Shown here one piece after another: positions 1 to 7,523 of a stretch of DNA of 64,000 nt (within the stretch, counting starts at the first letter, position 1; each line of letters opens with the position of its first letter). Both the position numbers and the translations under genes were made by a program. This DNA comes from Pseudooceanicola onchidii (lineage in GTDB: Bacteria > Pseudomonadota > Alphaproteobacteria > Rhodobacterales > Rhodobacteraceae). The stretch spans positions 1 through 64,000 of the forward strand of contig NZ_SPUW01000001.1 of the NCBI RefSeq assembly GCF_004959925.1, given 5' to 3'. The notes under the pieces were generated by a model. The model worked only from the letters and a program-made list of their open reading frames with translations, was not told where the DNA came from and ran no database searches.

Positions 1-53
1 GGCGCATCCCGCATAGCGATAAAGCTCTCGAAGAGAACTTCGATCATCGCCAT
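1..53 (-). CDS. 5' end of an unidentified gene running off the left edge
   Basis: Reading leftwards from 53, an open frame begins MAMIEVLFESFIAMRDA and leaves the window. The ATG at 53 is preceded by GGAG at a 6-nt spacing, which supports it over the in-frame ATG at 65, which has no clear ribosome binding site. Only 17 residues are visible, so no family can be named. A chance frame is possible. Confidence 0.35.
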   Translation of the reverse strand, partial: MAMIEVLFESFIAMRDA

Positions 54-65
54 CGAGTGCTCCAT

Positions 66-458
66 GGACGGAATTGTACAAAATGCTCCCTGTGGTCCGG
101 CAAGTGCCGGTTACAACACCTGACACTATGACTGGCTGAGTGACCAAATCAAGCCTCATGGCGAGCAGTAACGAGCGCAGAGTCACCCTTCGCGTGCCGA
201 CCAGTTTGCATGATCAACACTTGGGTCAGCCGGTGCGGACGGAAAGCCGTCATTCGCTGCGGCGCGCGCTATTGTCCTGTTTGGGTCAGCATTTCCGTCA
301 CGCACGTGCTTTTGTGACCGGATATTGCATCCTCCAGGGCACAGAATGATTTATCTATGAAAACAAAAATCGTGTCGTTTTGAAACTTTCCACCCGGACC
401 GACCCGTGTCTCCTGTATCGCAAGGCGAATGGGTCTTGCTTCACAAAGGAGACTGACC
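66..458. other. intergenic stretch with no convincing gene
   Basis: Nearly 400 bases separate the leftward partial gene from the fasciclin gene. Short frames here have poor composition and no ribosome binding sites. The only visible structure is a palindrome at 97-110 and two GGGTCAGC words near 225 and 283. The promoters of both flanking genes should lie here, but I cannot place them. Confidence 0.5.
97..110. promoter_or_regulatory. palindrome CCGGCA-AG-TGCCGG upstream of the leftward gene
   Basis: This is a perfect inverted repeat with 6-bp arms and a 2-bp centre, about 45 bp upstream of the leftward start. Its position fits an operator for a dimeric regulator. That role is inferred from symmetry alone. 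Confidence 0.25.
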
Positions 459-1010
459 ATGACCTTCAAGACACTTTTCGCCGCTTCCACCACAGCCATC
501 GCTCTGGCCACGGCGAGCTTCGCAGCGAACCCGACCGTCGGCGGTGCGCCGATGCTGGAAGAGCGCAACATCATCGAAAATGCCGTGAACTCGCCGATAC
601 ACACGACCCTGGTTGCCGCGGTCAAGGCCGCGGACCTGGTGGAAACGTTGCAGGGCGTGGGTCCGTTTACGGTGTTCGCGCCGGTCAATGACGCCTTTGC
701 CGCCCTGCCGGCCGGAACCGTCGACACCCTGCTGAAGCCCGAGAACAAGGCGATGCTGCAAAAAGTGCTGACGGCGCATGTCGTCGCGGGTGATTGGTCG
801 GCAGCCGATATCGTTGCGGCCACCAAAAAGAGCCGCGACGGTTTCTACCACTTCAACGCCGTGTCGGGCGACGCTCTCTCGGCCAAGGTCGTAAATGGCA
901 ACGTCTATATCTTCGACGAAAGTGGCAATGCCGCCAAGGTGACCGTGGCCGATGTCGATCAGTCGAACGGCGTGATCCACGTGGTCAACTCGGTCCTTGT
1001 GCCCAAGTAA
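459..1010 (+). CDS. secreted fasciclin (FAS1) domain protein
   Basis: The 183-residue product starts with a signal peptide (hydrophobic run TTAIALATASFA, cleavage near residue 23). One FAS1 domain follows, with the hallmarks TLVAAVKAADLVETLQG, GPFTVFAPVNDAFAALP and a final INGVIHVV-like block (SNGVIHVVNSVLVP). FAS1 domains are extracellular adhesion or surface-association modules, and single-domain bacterial forms are usually secreted. The ATG at 459 is preferred over the one at 429 because AAAGGA lies 8 nt upstream and the signal peptide begins there. The gene lies 71 bp before msrB in the same direction, separated by a stem-loop, so co-transcription is possible. The ligand is unknown. Confidence 0.9.
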   Translation: MTFKTLFAASTTAIALATASFAANPTVGGAPMLEERNIIENAVNSPIHTTLVAAVKAADLVETLQGVGPFTVFAPVNDAFAALPAGTVDTLLKPENKAMLQKVLTAHVVAGDWSAADIVAATKKSRDGFYHFNAVSGDALSAKVVNGNVYIFDESGNAAKVTVADVDQSNGVIHVVNSVLVPK

Positions 1011-1031
1011 CGTCCGCACAGGTTGACCAAC

Positions 1032-1057
1032 GCTCTCTCCGCCTTGGCGGGGAGAGC
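1032..1057 (+). other. stem-loop between the fasciclin gene and msrB
   Basis: The sequence GCTCTCTCCGCC is followed, after TT, by GGCGGGGAGAGC. This gives a 12-bp stem with one G-U pair in RNA. There is no T-run, so it is more likely an mRNA processing or stability element, or an attenuator, than a classical terminator. It ends 14 nt before the msrB ribosome binding site. Confidence 0.45.
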
Positions 1058-1081
1058 ATCATCAAAGCTACAGGAGGTCCC

Positions 1082-1537
1082 ATGAAACGCCGATCAATGA
1101 TGGCCGGACTGCTTGCCTGCACCGCATTCCCGCTGCGGGCCGCCGAAGGCCCTTTCGAGGTAACGCGCAGCCCCGCGGAATGGCGCGCGATGCTCTCGGA
1201 CACCGAATACAAAGTCATGCGTGAAGAGGCGACGGAACGCGCCTACTCCAGTCCGCTGGACAAGGAAAAACGCACCGGCACCTATCACTGCAAGGGCTGC
1301 GAGTTGCCGCTCTATAGCTCGAAGCACAAGTATGACAGCGGCACCGGCTGGCCCAGCTTCTGGCAAAGCCTGCCGAACGCGGTCGGGACCAAGGCGGACA
1401 ACAAGCTTTTCGCCACCCGGACCGAGGTCCACTGCCGCCGCTGCGGATCTCATTTGGGACACATATTCGACGACGGACCGCAGCCGACCGGCAAACGGCA
1501 TTGTCTCAATGGGGTAAGTCTGGTTTTCCGGACCTGA
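1082..1537 (+). CDS. msrB: peptide-methionine (R)-S-oxide reductase, exported
   Basis: MsrB reduces the R epimer of methionine sulfoxide in oxidised proteins. The 151-residue product has the zinc-binding pairs C70/C73 (CKGC) and C118/C121 (CRRC), the GTGWPSF motif and the catalytic cysteine C141 in KRHCLNGVSL. The N-terminus, MKRRSMMAGLLACTAFPLRA, has two arginines before a hydrophobic stretch, which indicates export, possibly by the Tat pathway. The protein would then repair envelope proteins. AGGAGG at 1072-1077 sets the ATG at 1082. It follows the secreted fasciclin gene, so the two may form a small envelope operon. Confidence 0.93.
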   Translation: MKRRSMMAGLLACTAFPLRAAEGPFEVTRSPAEWRAMLSDTEYKVMREEATERAYSSPLDKEKRTGTYHCKGCELPLYSSKHKYDSGTGWPSFWQSLPNAVGTKADNKLFATRTEVHCRRCGSHLGHIFDDGPQPTGKRHCLNGVSLVFRT

Positions 1538-1698
1538 CGTGTGGCGCTTTCGCCGTCTAAGATGTTGATATAATTCACAAATTCTCGGCTCCAAGCTCCA
1601 GAAACGCCAAGCATCACAGAATCAGTCGGCTGGGGCGCATCGTTGAAGGCATAGCAAGCGAGTGTGCAACTTCTGCACATGACGACACGGGAATGCCA

Positions 1699-2076
1699 TC
1701 AATGGTTCGCTTCGAACTTGCTCAAAGCAGATTCCAAGTCGCTTAACATCAAAGGTTTGCGCAGGCAAACGCATCCCAACGGAAGGTCCGCAGGGGGAAG
1801 ATGAGTGCCGCCGGAAATTATCAGAATATGACAGCCGGTCTGCAAGTCCCTGACATAAGCCGCCAAGGCCAACCCGTCCATTGAGCCCGGCATGTCGATG
1901 TCAGTCACCAGAAGGTCAAAATTCATCCCGTCCGTGATCAACGCGACCGCCTTGTCAGCATCCGCTGCCTCGCGGACAGAATGCCCCAAGTCCGACAGGC
2001 ACAGCGCAAGGTCCATTCGGATAATCGCGTCGTCTTCGACAAGCAGGATTTCGAATGACCGTGAGACTCGATCCAT
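1699..2076 (-). CDS. stand-alone response regulator receiver protein
   Basis: This is a single CheY-like receiver domain of 125 residues with no output domain. Visible signature residues are the acidic pair in LLVEDD (15-16), the phospho-acceptor D59 in LLVTDIDMPG, S88 in IISGG and K107 in LRKP. A GTG at 2085 is possible, but GAAAGG lies 8 nt before the ATG at 2076, so that start is preferred. Such proteins relay phosphate or act through protein contacts. The nearest histidine kinase is the orphan PAS kinase at 3979-5076, about 2 kb away on the other strand. That makes it a candidate partner by proximity only. Confidence 0.85.
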   Translation of the reverse strand: MDRVSRSFEILLVEDDAIIRMDLALCLSDLGHSVREAADADKAVALITDGMNFDLLVTDIDMPGSMDGLALAAYVRDLQTGCHILIISGGTHLPPADLPLGCVCLRKPLMLSDLESALSKFEANH

Positions 2077-2131
2077 GGCACGCACCTTTCGCTGAACTGG
2101 AAGCGCGCCGCTAAGCGGTGGACACGAGACC

Positions 2132-2341
2132 CTATGTCACCAACGGGGCAATCGGGGTCTTAGTTCCTTTGCTGACATAGAAATCCCGCGGAACCCAAAC
2201 CAGTTTCGTCGCCACCCGGAACAGCGGCCAAATCGAGGTCTCGCCCGTCCGGGTGTCGTATCGTCAGCGATGATCGGATTGCGTTGACAGCAGGGTTCCG
2301 TTGCCCAGCCTCAAGAAGAACTCTCGCCAGCTGAGGTCCAT
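2132..2341 (-). pseudogene. small conserved-looking ORF interrupted by an in-frame TGA
   Basis: From an ATG at 2341, with GGAG 9 nt upstream, the frame reads MDLSWREFFLRLG and on to a TGA at codon 26 (2264-2266). The same frame then continues with protein-like sequence (YDTRTGETSIWPLFRVATK, then VWVPRDFYVSKGT) to a TAG at 2132-2134. Sixty-nine sense codons in one frame around a single stop suggests a recently inactivated gene, a sequencing error or, less likely, readthrough. I do not recognise the product. It lies downstream of the cold-shock gene pair in the same direction. Confidence 0.4.
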
Positions 2342-2417
2342 ACCGCGGGGCTCCGGATTTTCCGACGACGGTTTGCCACGTGCGCTTAAAGACGGTTCCG
2401 TCACAGCTTCGGCCACT

Positions 2418-2660
2418 TCATTCATCGTTGCTCGCGGCCGCGTCCCGAGCTGCTCTCGCGGCTTTCAGACGTTCGCCCTTGGCTGCGCGTTCACGCGCTT
2501 CTTCGTCGATGATCAGTTTCGCCGCTGCCGTAGTCTTATCCAGCTGCGTGCGGGGTTGCTCGGGCATGTCCTTGAACGCGCCCTCAGCTTTCAAGTGGCG
2601 CCCCCCGTTGCCACGCTGCGGGGGGACGCCTTGAATGAGGTCCTGGAGGGACCGCTTCAA
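2418..2660 (-). CDS. small charged protein coupled to the cold-shock gene
   Basis: This is an 80-residue basic, alanine-rich helical protein (MKRSLQDLIQGVPPQRGNGG at the start, then KLIIDEEARERAAKGERLKAARAARD). It starts at a TTG that overlaps the cold-shock stop codon as TTGA, so translation is probably coupled. No ATG is available at the N-terminus. I recall similar small proteins next to cspA in Rhodobacteraceae but know no function. The run DLIQG..P.RGNGGRHLKAEGAFKDMPEQPRTQ looks like conserved, ordered sequence rather than a chance frame. Confidence 0.65.
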   Translation of the reverse strand: MKRSLQDLIQGVPPQRGNGGRHLKAEGAFKDMPEQPRTQLDKTTAAAKLIIDEEARERAAKGERLKAARAARDAAASNDE

Positions 2661-2863
2661 GCGAGAGCCAGATTGGTCGCGGATTCGCGCCCGTCACGAC
2701 CAGCTTCAACGTCGAAGGTCACTTTCTGACCGTCTTCGATGCGGGTCAGACCCGCGCGTTCGACGGCGGAAATATGCAGGAAGACATCCTTGCTGCCCGA
2801 CTCGGGTTCGATGAAGCCGAAGCCTTTGGTTGCGTTGAACCATTTCACGGTGCCATTGGCCAT
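2657..2863 (-). CDS. cold-shock family protein
   Basis: The 68-residue protein is a single CSD/OB-fold with both RNA-binding motifs visible: KGFGFI (RNP1) and VFLHIS (RNP2), plus the typical start MANGTVKWFNATKG. Such proteins bind single-stranded RNA or DNA and act as RNA chaperones. The ATG at 2863 is chosen because the domain begins there and GGAGA lies upstream. A long upstream leader is usual for this family, and roughly 300 bp separate it from the divergent hydrolase gene at 3163. Its stop overlaps the start of the 80-residue protein. Confidence 0.95.
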   Translation of the reverse strand: MANGTVKWFNATKGFGFIEPESGSKDVFLHISAVERAGLTRIEDGQKVTFDVEAGRDGRESATNLALA

Positions 2864-3162
2864 GTCCGTGTTCTCCAAAATAAGTGCTGCCCGCAGAATG
2901 CGGCAGCCCGGCACAGTCGGTCCTGATCGATCAACTGAGAGCCGTCTTGTCGGAGGCAGAGGTTCGAGAGAAAAAACGTAAGCTTCACGTATATGGATGC
3001 GACCCTGCCGCATTGCAATGATCAACTGTGCAGAAACCGAGAATATGCGCGGTCCGCGATCTGTCGCGCGACAGAAAGCTAAACTGGATCATCTTGTGCC
3101 GGAGGGGCTTGCATGGACTCTTGGGACACCATTCGACACAGTCGTGACCAAGCACACCATCC

Positions 3163-3978
3163 ATGCCAACGACCGGAAAGCCCTTGTCCGCACTCAAGCG
3201 ACACAATGTAAAAACGACCGGGGCCGATGGTCGACAGATGATGTTCGCGCATGGTTTCGGTTGCGATCAGACGATGTGGCGCCTCGTTGCACCCGGTTTC
3301 GAAACCAACTTCGGCGTGGTGACGTTCGACTACCTTGGCGCGGGTGGATCGGACAAGTCAGCCTACGATCGTGACCGTTATGCCTCGCTGGCAGGCTACG
3401 TCAGTGATGTCGTCGAAATCGGCCGGGAACTTGACTTGCGCGATGCGGTATTCGTCGGGCATTCGGCCAGCGCGATGATCGGGGCACTCGCAGCAATCCG
3501 GGAACCCGATATGTTCAGCGACCTCGTGATGGTCTGCCCGTCCCCGCGCTATGTCGATGGCCCCGATACGGGGCATCGCGGCGGGTTCAGCCAAGGTGAC
3601 ATCGACAATTTGATCCGCTCGCTGGAAGAGAACCCTTTGGCATGGTCGGCCTCCATGGCCCCCGCGATCATGGGGACCCCGAAAGACCCGATGCTCGGGG
3701 CGGAACTGACGGAAAGCTTCTGTCGTCTCGACCCGCGGATCGCCCGCGATTTTGCCAGAGCGATATTCAATGCGGACAATCGCGCCGATCTGCCGAACGT
3801 CACGGCACGCACGCTGATCCTGCAATGCCGACAGGATATCCTGGCCGAAGTCTCTGTCGGCGAATACGTGCGCGATATGGTCCCGGACAGTTCGCTGGTC
3901 GTGCTTGACGCCACGGGCCACTGTCCGCACCTCAGCGCACCGGATCAGGTTGTCGCCGCTATGCGAGGTTTCCTCTGA
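3163..3978 (+). CDS. RsbQ-like alpha/beta hydrolase
   Basis: The 271-residue alpha/beta hydrolase resembles Bacillus RsbQ along its whole length, including HGFGCDQTMWRLVAP, FDYLGAGGSD, VMVCPSPRYV and LILQCRQDI. The catalytic triad can be assigned as S101 (GHSAS), D225 (RQDI) and H253 (GHCPH). In Bacillus, RsbQ works with the PAS-domain phosphatase RsbP and probably supplies it with a small hydrophobic ligand. It is also the bacterial relative of the plant receptors D14 and KAI2. Here the stop codon is followed immediately by the ATG of a PAS histidine kinase, so a hydrolase-to-PAS signalling pair is likely. The true ligand is unknown. Confidence 0.9.
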   Translation: MPTTGKPLSALKRHNVKTTGADGRQMMFAHGFGCDQTMWRLVAPGFETNFGVVTFDYLGAGGSDKSAYDRDRYASLAGYVSDVVEIGRELDLRDAVFVGHSASAMIGALAAIREPDMFSDLVMVCPSPRYVDGPDTGHRGGFSQGDIDNLIRSLEENPLAWSASMAPAIMGTPKDPMLGAELTESFCRLDPRIARDFARAIFNADNRADLPNVTARTLILQCRQDILAEVSVGEYVRDMVPDSSLVVLDATGHCPHLSAPDQVVAAMRGFL

Positions 3979-5076
3979 ATGTCCGCGGATGGAGAGGCGG
4001 CGCCGACCCGCGACCTGCTTGATGACGCGCCCTGCGGGTTCCTCCTGATCGACGAACTCGGCCAGGTGATCTCCGCGAACAGGACGCTCTCGGAATGGAT
4101 CGGCGTTGCGCCCGATGACATCACAGGGCGGTCCGTTACTGCGATCTTTGGCCTCGCCAGCAGTGTCGTCTTCGAAACCAGCCTTCTGCCTCTCCTGCGA
4201 TTGCAACAGGATGTCTCGGGCGTCAGCCTCGATCTGGCCGCGAACGACGGAACCTCTACCCCCGTGATGATAAGCGCCAATACCCACGGCGACGGGGCGT
4301 CCCGCATCACACGTCTGGTCCTGGTCAAGGCCGCTGCCCGTCGTGAATACGAGCGTGAACTCATCGACGCACGCGCGTCGGCCGAAACGCGGCTATCCGC
4401 GGAACAAGACCACGGCGAACTGCGCGAACAATTCGTCGCCGTTCTGGGACATGACCTGCGAAACCCAGTGGCGTCAATGTCGTCTGCCATCCGGATGTTG
4501 TCGCGCGATCTCGATGAAGCGAAGAAAGCGGAACTGCTCCTCTTGATGCAGGGCAGTGTCCAGCGCATGTCGCGCCTGATCGACAACGTGCTGGATTTCG
4601 CCCGCAACCGACTGGGCGGCGGGATCGAGCTGGACATCGGGAACGGGGATCTGAAAAGCGCGATCGTTCAGGCGGTGGATGAACTGAAATCCGTCGACCC
4701 GAACCGCGAGATCGAGCTCGATTTGTCGATCACCGAGCAGGTCGATTGTGACACATGGCGGATTGGCCAACTTGTGTCGAACCTGCTTGGCAATGCGCTG
4801 GTCCACGGCGACCCGGCGCACCCCGTGACGCTGGACGTGTCCACGCAAGCGCCTGGCCACCTTGAGATTTCCGTCTGCAACAAGGGAGAGCCTATTCCGG
4901 ACGAATCCATGGCAAAGTTGTTCGATCCGTTCGAGCGAAACGGCGCTGCGGGCAAGCAAGGCCTTGGATTGGGGCTCTATATTGCCTCCGAAATTGCCAA
5001 GGCGCATGGTGGTGCCATCGACGTCACATGTGACGAGGTCATTTGTTTCACGTTCCGGATGCCTGCCGCTGCCTGA
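3979..5076 (+). CDS. PAS-domain sensor histidine kinase paired with the RsbQ-like hydrolase
   Basis: The 365-residue protein has a PAS domain (about 12-115; APCGFLLIDELGQVISAN), a short helical linker (120-150), a HisKA domain with H158 in VLGHDLRNPVASM, and an HATPase_c domain with the N box around 268-275 (NLLGNALVHG) and a G box at GLGLGLYIA. There is no membrane segment, so it senses in the cytoplasm, presumably through PAS. The start abuts the stop of the hydrolase gene, which implies translational coupling. No response regulator is adjacent. The receiver protein at 1699-2076 is the nearest candidate. Bacillus RsbQ pairs with a PAS phosphatase; here the output module is a kinase. Confidence 0.93.
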   Translation: MSADGEAAPTRDLLDDAPCGFLLIDELGQVISANRTLSEWIGVAPDDITGRSVTAIFGLASSVVFETSLLPLLRLQQDVSGVSLDLAANDGTSTPVMISANTHGDGASRITRLVLVKAAARREYERELIDARASAETRLSAEQDHGELREQFVAVLGHDLRNPVASMSSAIRMLSRDLDEAKKAELLLLMQGSVQRMSRLIDNVLDFARNRLGGGIELDIGNGDLKSAIVQAVDELKSVDPNREIELDLSITEQVDCDTWRIGQLVSNLLGNALVHGDPAHPVTLDVSTQAPGHLEISVCNKGEPIPDESMAKLFDPFERNGAAGKQGLGLGLYIASEIAKAHGGAIDVTCDEVICFTFRMPAAA

Positions 5077-5407
5077 GGATAGTGACACCGAATAACCGGA
5101 CAGACGTCGGCTTTTGGGGTAACGGCGAAACTCCCCAATCTCTGGTCCTGATGAAGGAAGTCTCAATGGGGTTGTTTGACCACAAAATCTTGCAACGACA
5201 GAAAGGCGACTGATCGCCAATAGCTGACGTTCACCGCACTGAGCACCGATGTCCGCAAAGGGCCGAGAGCGACGCCGCATGATGCGTGGTCAGTCATTTG
5301 CCCCTGCGGCGCAGCGAAGGTCGGGAGAGAGCCCAACCTGTTTGATGCTGCGTATTGCATGAAGGTCTGCTATCTGGGCCCAGACAAAATTTTCTGAGGG
5401 CCAAACT
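5077..5407. other. non-coding stretch with degenerate repeat remnant
   Basis: No frame here has both a ribosome binding site and protein-like sequence. The words GTCCGCAAAGGGCCGAGAGCG near 5251-5271 resemble the degenerate intergenic repeat seen at 5948, 6499, 6568 and 8295. GAGGG at 5396-5400 is the ribosome binding site of the next gene. Confidence 0.45.
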
Positions 5408-5866
5408 ATGTCGGATGACTGGATTATGATTGTTCCAAGACTTCCGGAACATATTCCTTCATCCGACAAGGCTGAAGCCGCACTTGGACTTTTGGAAACG
5501 TCGATGCCCGACGCCGACGAATTCGAAGTTATTCAAAAAGAGCACGTCCAATTTTTTGATTGTGGTGCAAATCTTGAAACGATCGACTGCCCTCAGTGCA
5601 GTGCCAATATCGGCTTTGATTGGTGGGGCGAAACGATGTCTTCAGATTATGATGAAGAGAGAGGTTTCCGACTTGATGCCTACCCAGTGCCTTGCTGTTC
5701 GAAACCAGTCGCACTCAATGAGCTGGTTTATCAGTTTCATCAAGCGTTCGGTTGCTTCGCTTTGAGCGTTATGAATCCGAATATTGGAAAGCTGTCCGAC
5801 GATGCCTTAAAAGAGATCGAGGTTGCACTGGGTTGTGAGGTCTCAGTCGTGTATCGACACCTTTGA
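5408..5866 (+). CDS. uncharacterised protein with CPQC/CC metal-binding pattern
   Basis: The 152-residue protein has no family I can name. It contains CPQC (about residues 61-64) and, roughly 38 residues later, a CC pair (VPCCSK), which could together form a zinc site. It is rich in aspartate and glutamate and contains no signal peptide or membrane helix. The ATG follows GAGGG at a 7-nt spacing. Its codon use is more AT-rich than the conserved chromosome further right, which fits an acquired gene. It stands alone among orphan genes, so context gives no function. Confidence 0.7.
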   Translation: MSDDWIMIVPRLPEHIPSSDKAEAALGLLETSMPDADEFEVIQKEHVQFFDCGANLETIDCPQCSANIGFDWWGETMSSDYDEERGFRLDAYPVPCCSKPVALNELVYQFHQAFGCFALSVMNPNIGKLSDDALKEIEVALGCEVSVVYRHL

Positions 5867-5947
5867 ACCTTGCGCGCATTGCTGACATTGGCGCAGCTGT
5901 AGCGAAAGTCCGTTTAGTCCCGCCCAGCCGACCTTCAGCCTCCGAAA

Positions 5948-5998
5948 ATGCTGCGCGATGGACGAATGGCCGTTATGGGGAAGCCGCACCGCGGTGAT
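5948..5998 (+). repeat. direct repeat copy 1, flanking the 124-residue orphan gene
   Basis: Positions 5948-5972 match 6499-6523 at 24 of 25 bases (shared core GCGCGATGGACGAATGGCCG). The similarity fades over the next 25 bases (GGGGAAGCCGCACCGCGG against GTGAACGTCGCACTGCGG). Both copies lie in the same direction and bracket the gene at 6043-6417. Confidence 0.7.
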
Positions 5999-6042
5999 CG
6001 GCCAGGGACTGAACGGCAGGTTGGGGCCGGTAGCCACGGGTT

Positions 6043-6417
6043 TCACAGCTTCTGAAATAGCCAGCCAAGGATAGCGTATGCCGTCACCGGATCCTGGATG
6101 TGCACTTTCACTTCGGCAGCAGATGTGACTTCGGCTCCCGGAAAAGTTTGAACGAGTTCGTCCAGGCTAAGCCCCAAGTCCGAAATGGCAGGACCTCGAA
6201 AATACCAAAGAACCCAGGACTTGTTGAGCACAGCCGCAAAGTACCACCGGCCATCTTTGGAAAAACGGAGTTCTCGATCGATGTAGCCGTGGCCACCGAA
6301 CTGCGACGAGAGCGCCGTAGGTAGATTGGCCCGTGCGAATAGTTGGTAGGCAGCACGAGCGGCCATCGAGGTGTTGTCCCCAATTTGCTTTGCCAACTCC
6401 TGTTCGTCGATAGCCAT
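6043..6417 (-). CDS. uncharacterised 124-residue protein
   Basis: The start MAIDEQELAKQIGDNTSMAA follows GGAGG at a good spacing, and the sequence is protein-like throughout (ELRFSKDGRWYFAAVLNKSWVLWYF, a tryptophan-rich beta-like block, then LDELVQTFPGAEVTSAAEVKVHIQDP). There is no signal peptide. I do not recognise the family. The size, compact alpha-beta character and isolated setting fit a small cytoplasmic accessory protein such as an immunity protein, but no partner is visible. It is bracketed by the 25-bp direct repeats at 5948 and 6499. Confidence 0.65.
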   Translation of the reverse strand: MAIDEQELAKQIGDNTSMAARAAYQLFARANLPTALSSQFGGHGYIDRELRFSKDGRWYFAAVLNKSWVLWYFRGPAISDLGLSLDELVQTFPGAEVTSAAEVKVHIQDPVTAYAILGWLFQKL

Positions 6418-6782
6418 AGGGCGCCTCCGCTTACTTGCTTATGTTGCTTCGTCGATACACCGTTGGCAAGCAACCAAAAGCCTCACACCGTGGTGAAGAT
6501 GCCGCGCGATGGACGAATGGCCGATCTAGTGAACGTCGCACTGCGGCGGTTGATGCCGCGTCGAAGGTCCGCAATGGGTCGGCGGCGCCCGCAGACCTGG
6601 CGCGCCAAGGCGTGGGTTCTGCTGCGCCGCCGAAAGTCTGCTTCGAGCCCACGCTGTCTGATTTTGCGAGATTTAATAACGGAAGCATCTGTGGTTCTAC
6701 GACTTTCTAATGAACTATAGCATTGTGGTTTGAGCCAGTCGGATCGCTGAACTGGTTTCGTTCTATAAAAGAGGCAAGTTGT
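6418..6782. other. non-coding stretch with repeat copy 2
   Basis: This holds the second copy of the direct repeat (6499-6550) and another degenerate fragment (GGTCCGCAATGGGTCGG at 6568-6584). The open frames here are arginine-rich in both directions and lack start signals, so I do not call a gene. AGAGG at about 6769-6773 is the ribosome binding site of the next gene. Confidence 0.45.
6499..6550 (+). repeat. direct repeat copy 2
   Basis: This is the partner of 5948-5998, with 24 of 25 bases identical over 6499-6523 and weaker similarity beyond. A pair in the same orientation, 551 bp apart, could be a remnant of insertion or duplication, or two members of a dispersed intergenic family. Confidence 0.7.
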
Positions 6783-7523
6783 GTGAACACGAAAAAGCAG
6801 CTGCGACACATCGAGCGTGATCTAAACGGCATCGTCGCCGCGATCACTCAGGTATCAGGAAGGCGCGCACGCCGGGCACGACGTGTCGCACAGATCGCAA
6901 CTGGCAAGATCACTGGCGCGGCCACTATTGGTGGCATGCTAATGTTCATCTCTGCCTTCGGGTCAGCTTCGACTGGTACGGCCATTGGTGCATTGAGCGG
7001 AGCGGCTGCTACGTCCGCACAAATGTACTGGATCGGCTCGATCTTCGGCATGGGAGCAATTGCGGGCGCAATCATCCTGCCTGCCATAGGAGCCGTGCTC
7101 GGCCTGCTTGGCGTGTTCTTCATTTCGCGGGGGCTGTTTGGACGACCTCGGAAGCCGGAGAAGATGCATGAGTTCGAAGTGCGGACATTGTTTGCCAGCC
7201 TGCGCCTGGCCGATCCCATCGCTTCGCATCTTGCCGATGATGCGCCTGCGCCATCAAAAGACGTGCTAAGGGTCTATTCTCATGAAGGCTTACTGCCACT
7301 CTGCGCTTTGATCGGCGACCGTCTGATTGCCCCCAACAACCCGAACGAAACGGATACTGAATGCCAATCATTCGAAGACACACTCGCCCTGCTGCCCCAG
7401 TGGAAACTACGACGACACCATCGCCGACTATCCCGTCGCGCCTCGAAACTTGCACGGTCGAGGAAAGCGACAGGCATTCAAGGCTTGCTTCGATCGTCAT
7501 CGCGGTCACGTTTCAGCGCCTGA
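6783..7523 (+). CDS. glycine-rich membrane protein, C-terminus out of frame with the next gene
   Basis: A GTG at 6783, 9 nt after AGAGG, starts VNTKKQLRHIERDLNGIVAA, followed by a basic stretch (GRRARRARR) and two or three glycine/alanine-rich hydrophobic segments (about 40-115; GALSGAAATSA, GMGAIAGAIILPAIGAVLGLLG). A soluble tail follows (HEFEVRTLFASLRLADPIA). The last 55 residues turn arginine- and serine-rich (WKLRRHHRRLSRRASKLARS) exactly where a second frame opens. That suggests the real reading frame shifts near 7361-7440 and that this gene was once fused to the next. The family is not recognised. The glycine-zipper-like helices could oligomerise in the inner membrane. Confidence 0.6.
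   Translation: MNTKKQLRHIERDLNGIVAAITQVSGRRARRARRVAQIATGKITGAATIGGMLMFISAFGSASTGTAIGALSGAAATSAQMYWIGSIFGMGAIAGAIILPAIGAVLGLLGVFFISRGLFGRPRKPEKMHEFEVRTLFASLRLADPIASHLADDAPAPSKDVLRVYSHEGLLPLCALIGDRLIAPNNPNETDTECQSFEDTLALLPQWKLRRHHRRLSRRASKLARSRKATGIQGLLRSSSRSRFSA

Noticed and set aside
140-349. Small plus-strand ORF before the fasciclin gene
   Set aside because: No ribosome binding site and no protein-like pattern.
5163-5360. 65-codon minus-strand frame in the gap after the histidine kinase
   Set aside because: No ribosome binding site, overlaps a degenerate repeat, composition not convincing.
6435-6710. 91-codon plus-strand frame in the repeat-bearing gap
   Set aside because: It runs through the repeat copy and has no start signal; the sequence resembles random GC-rich translation.
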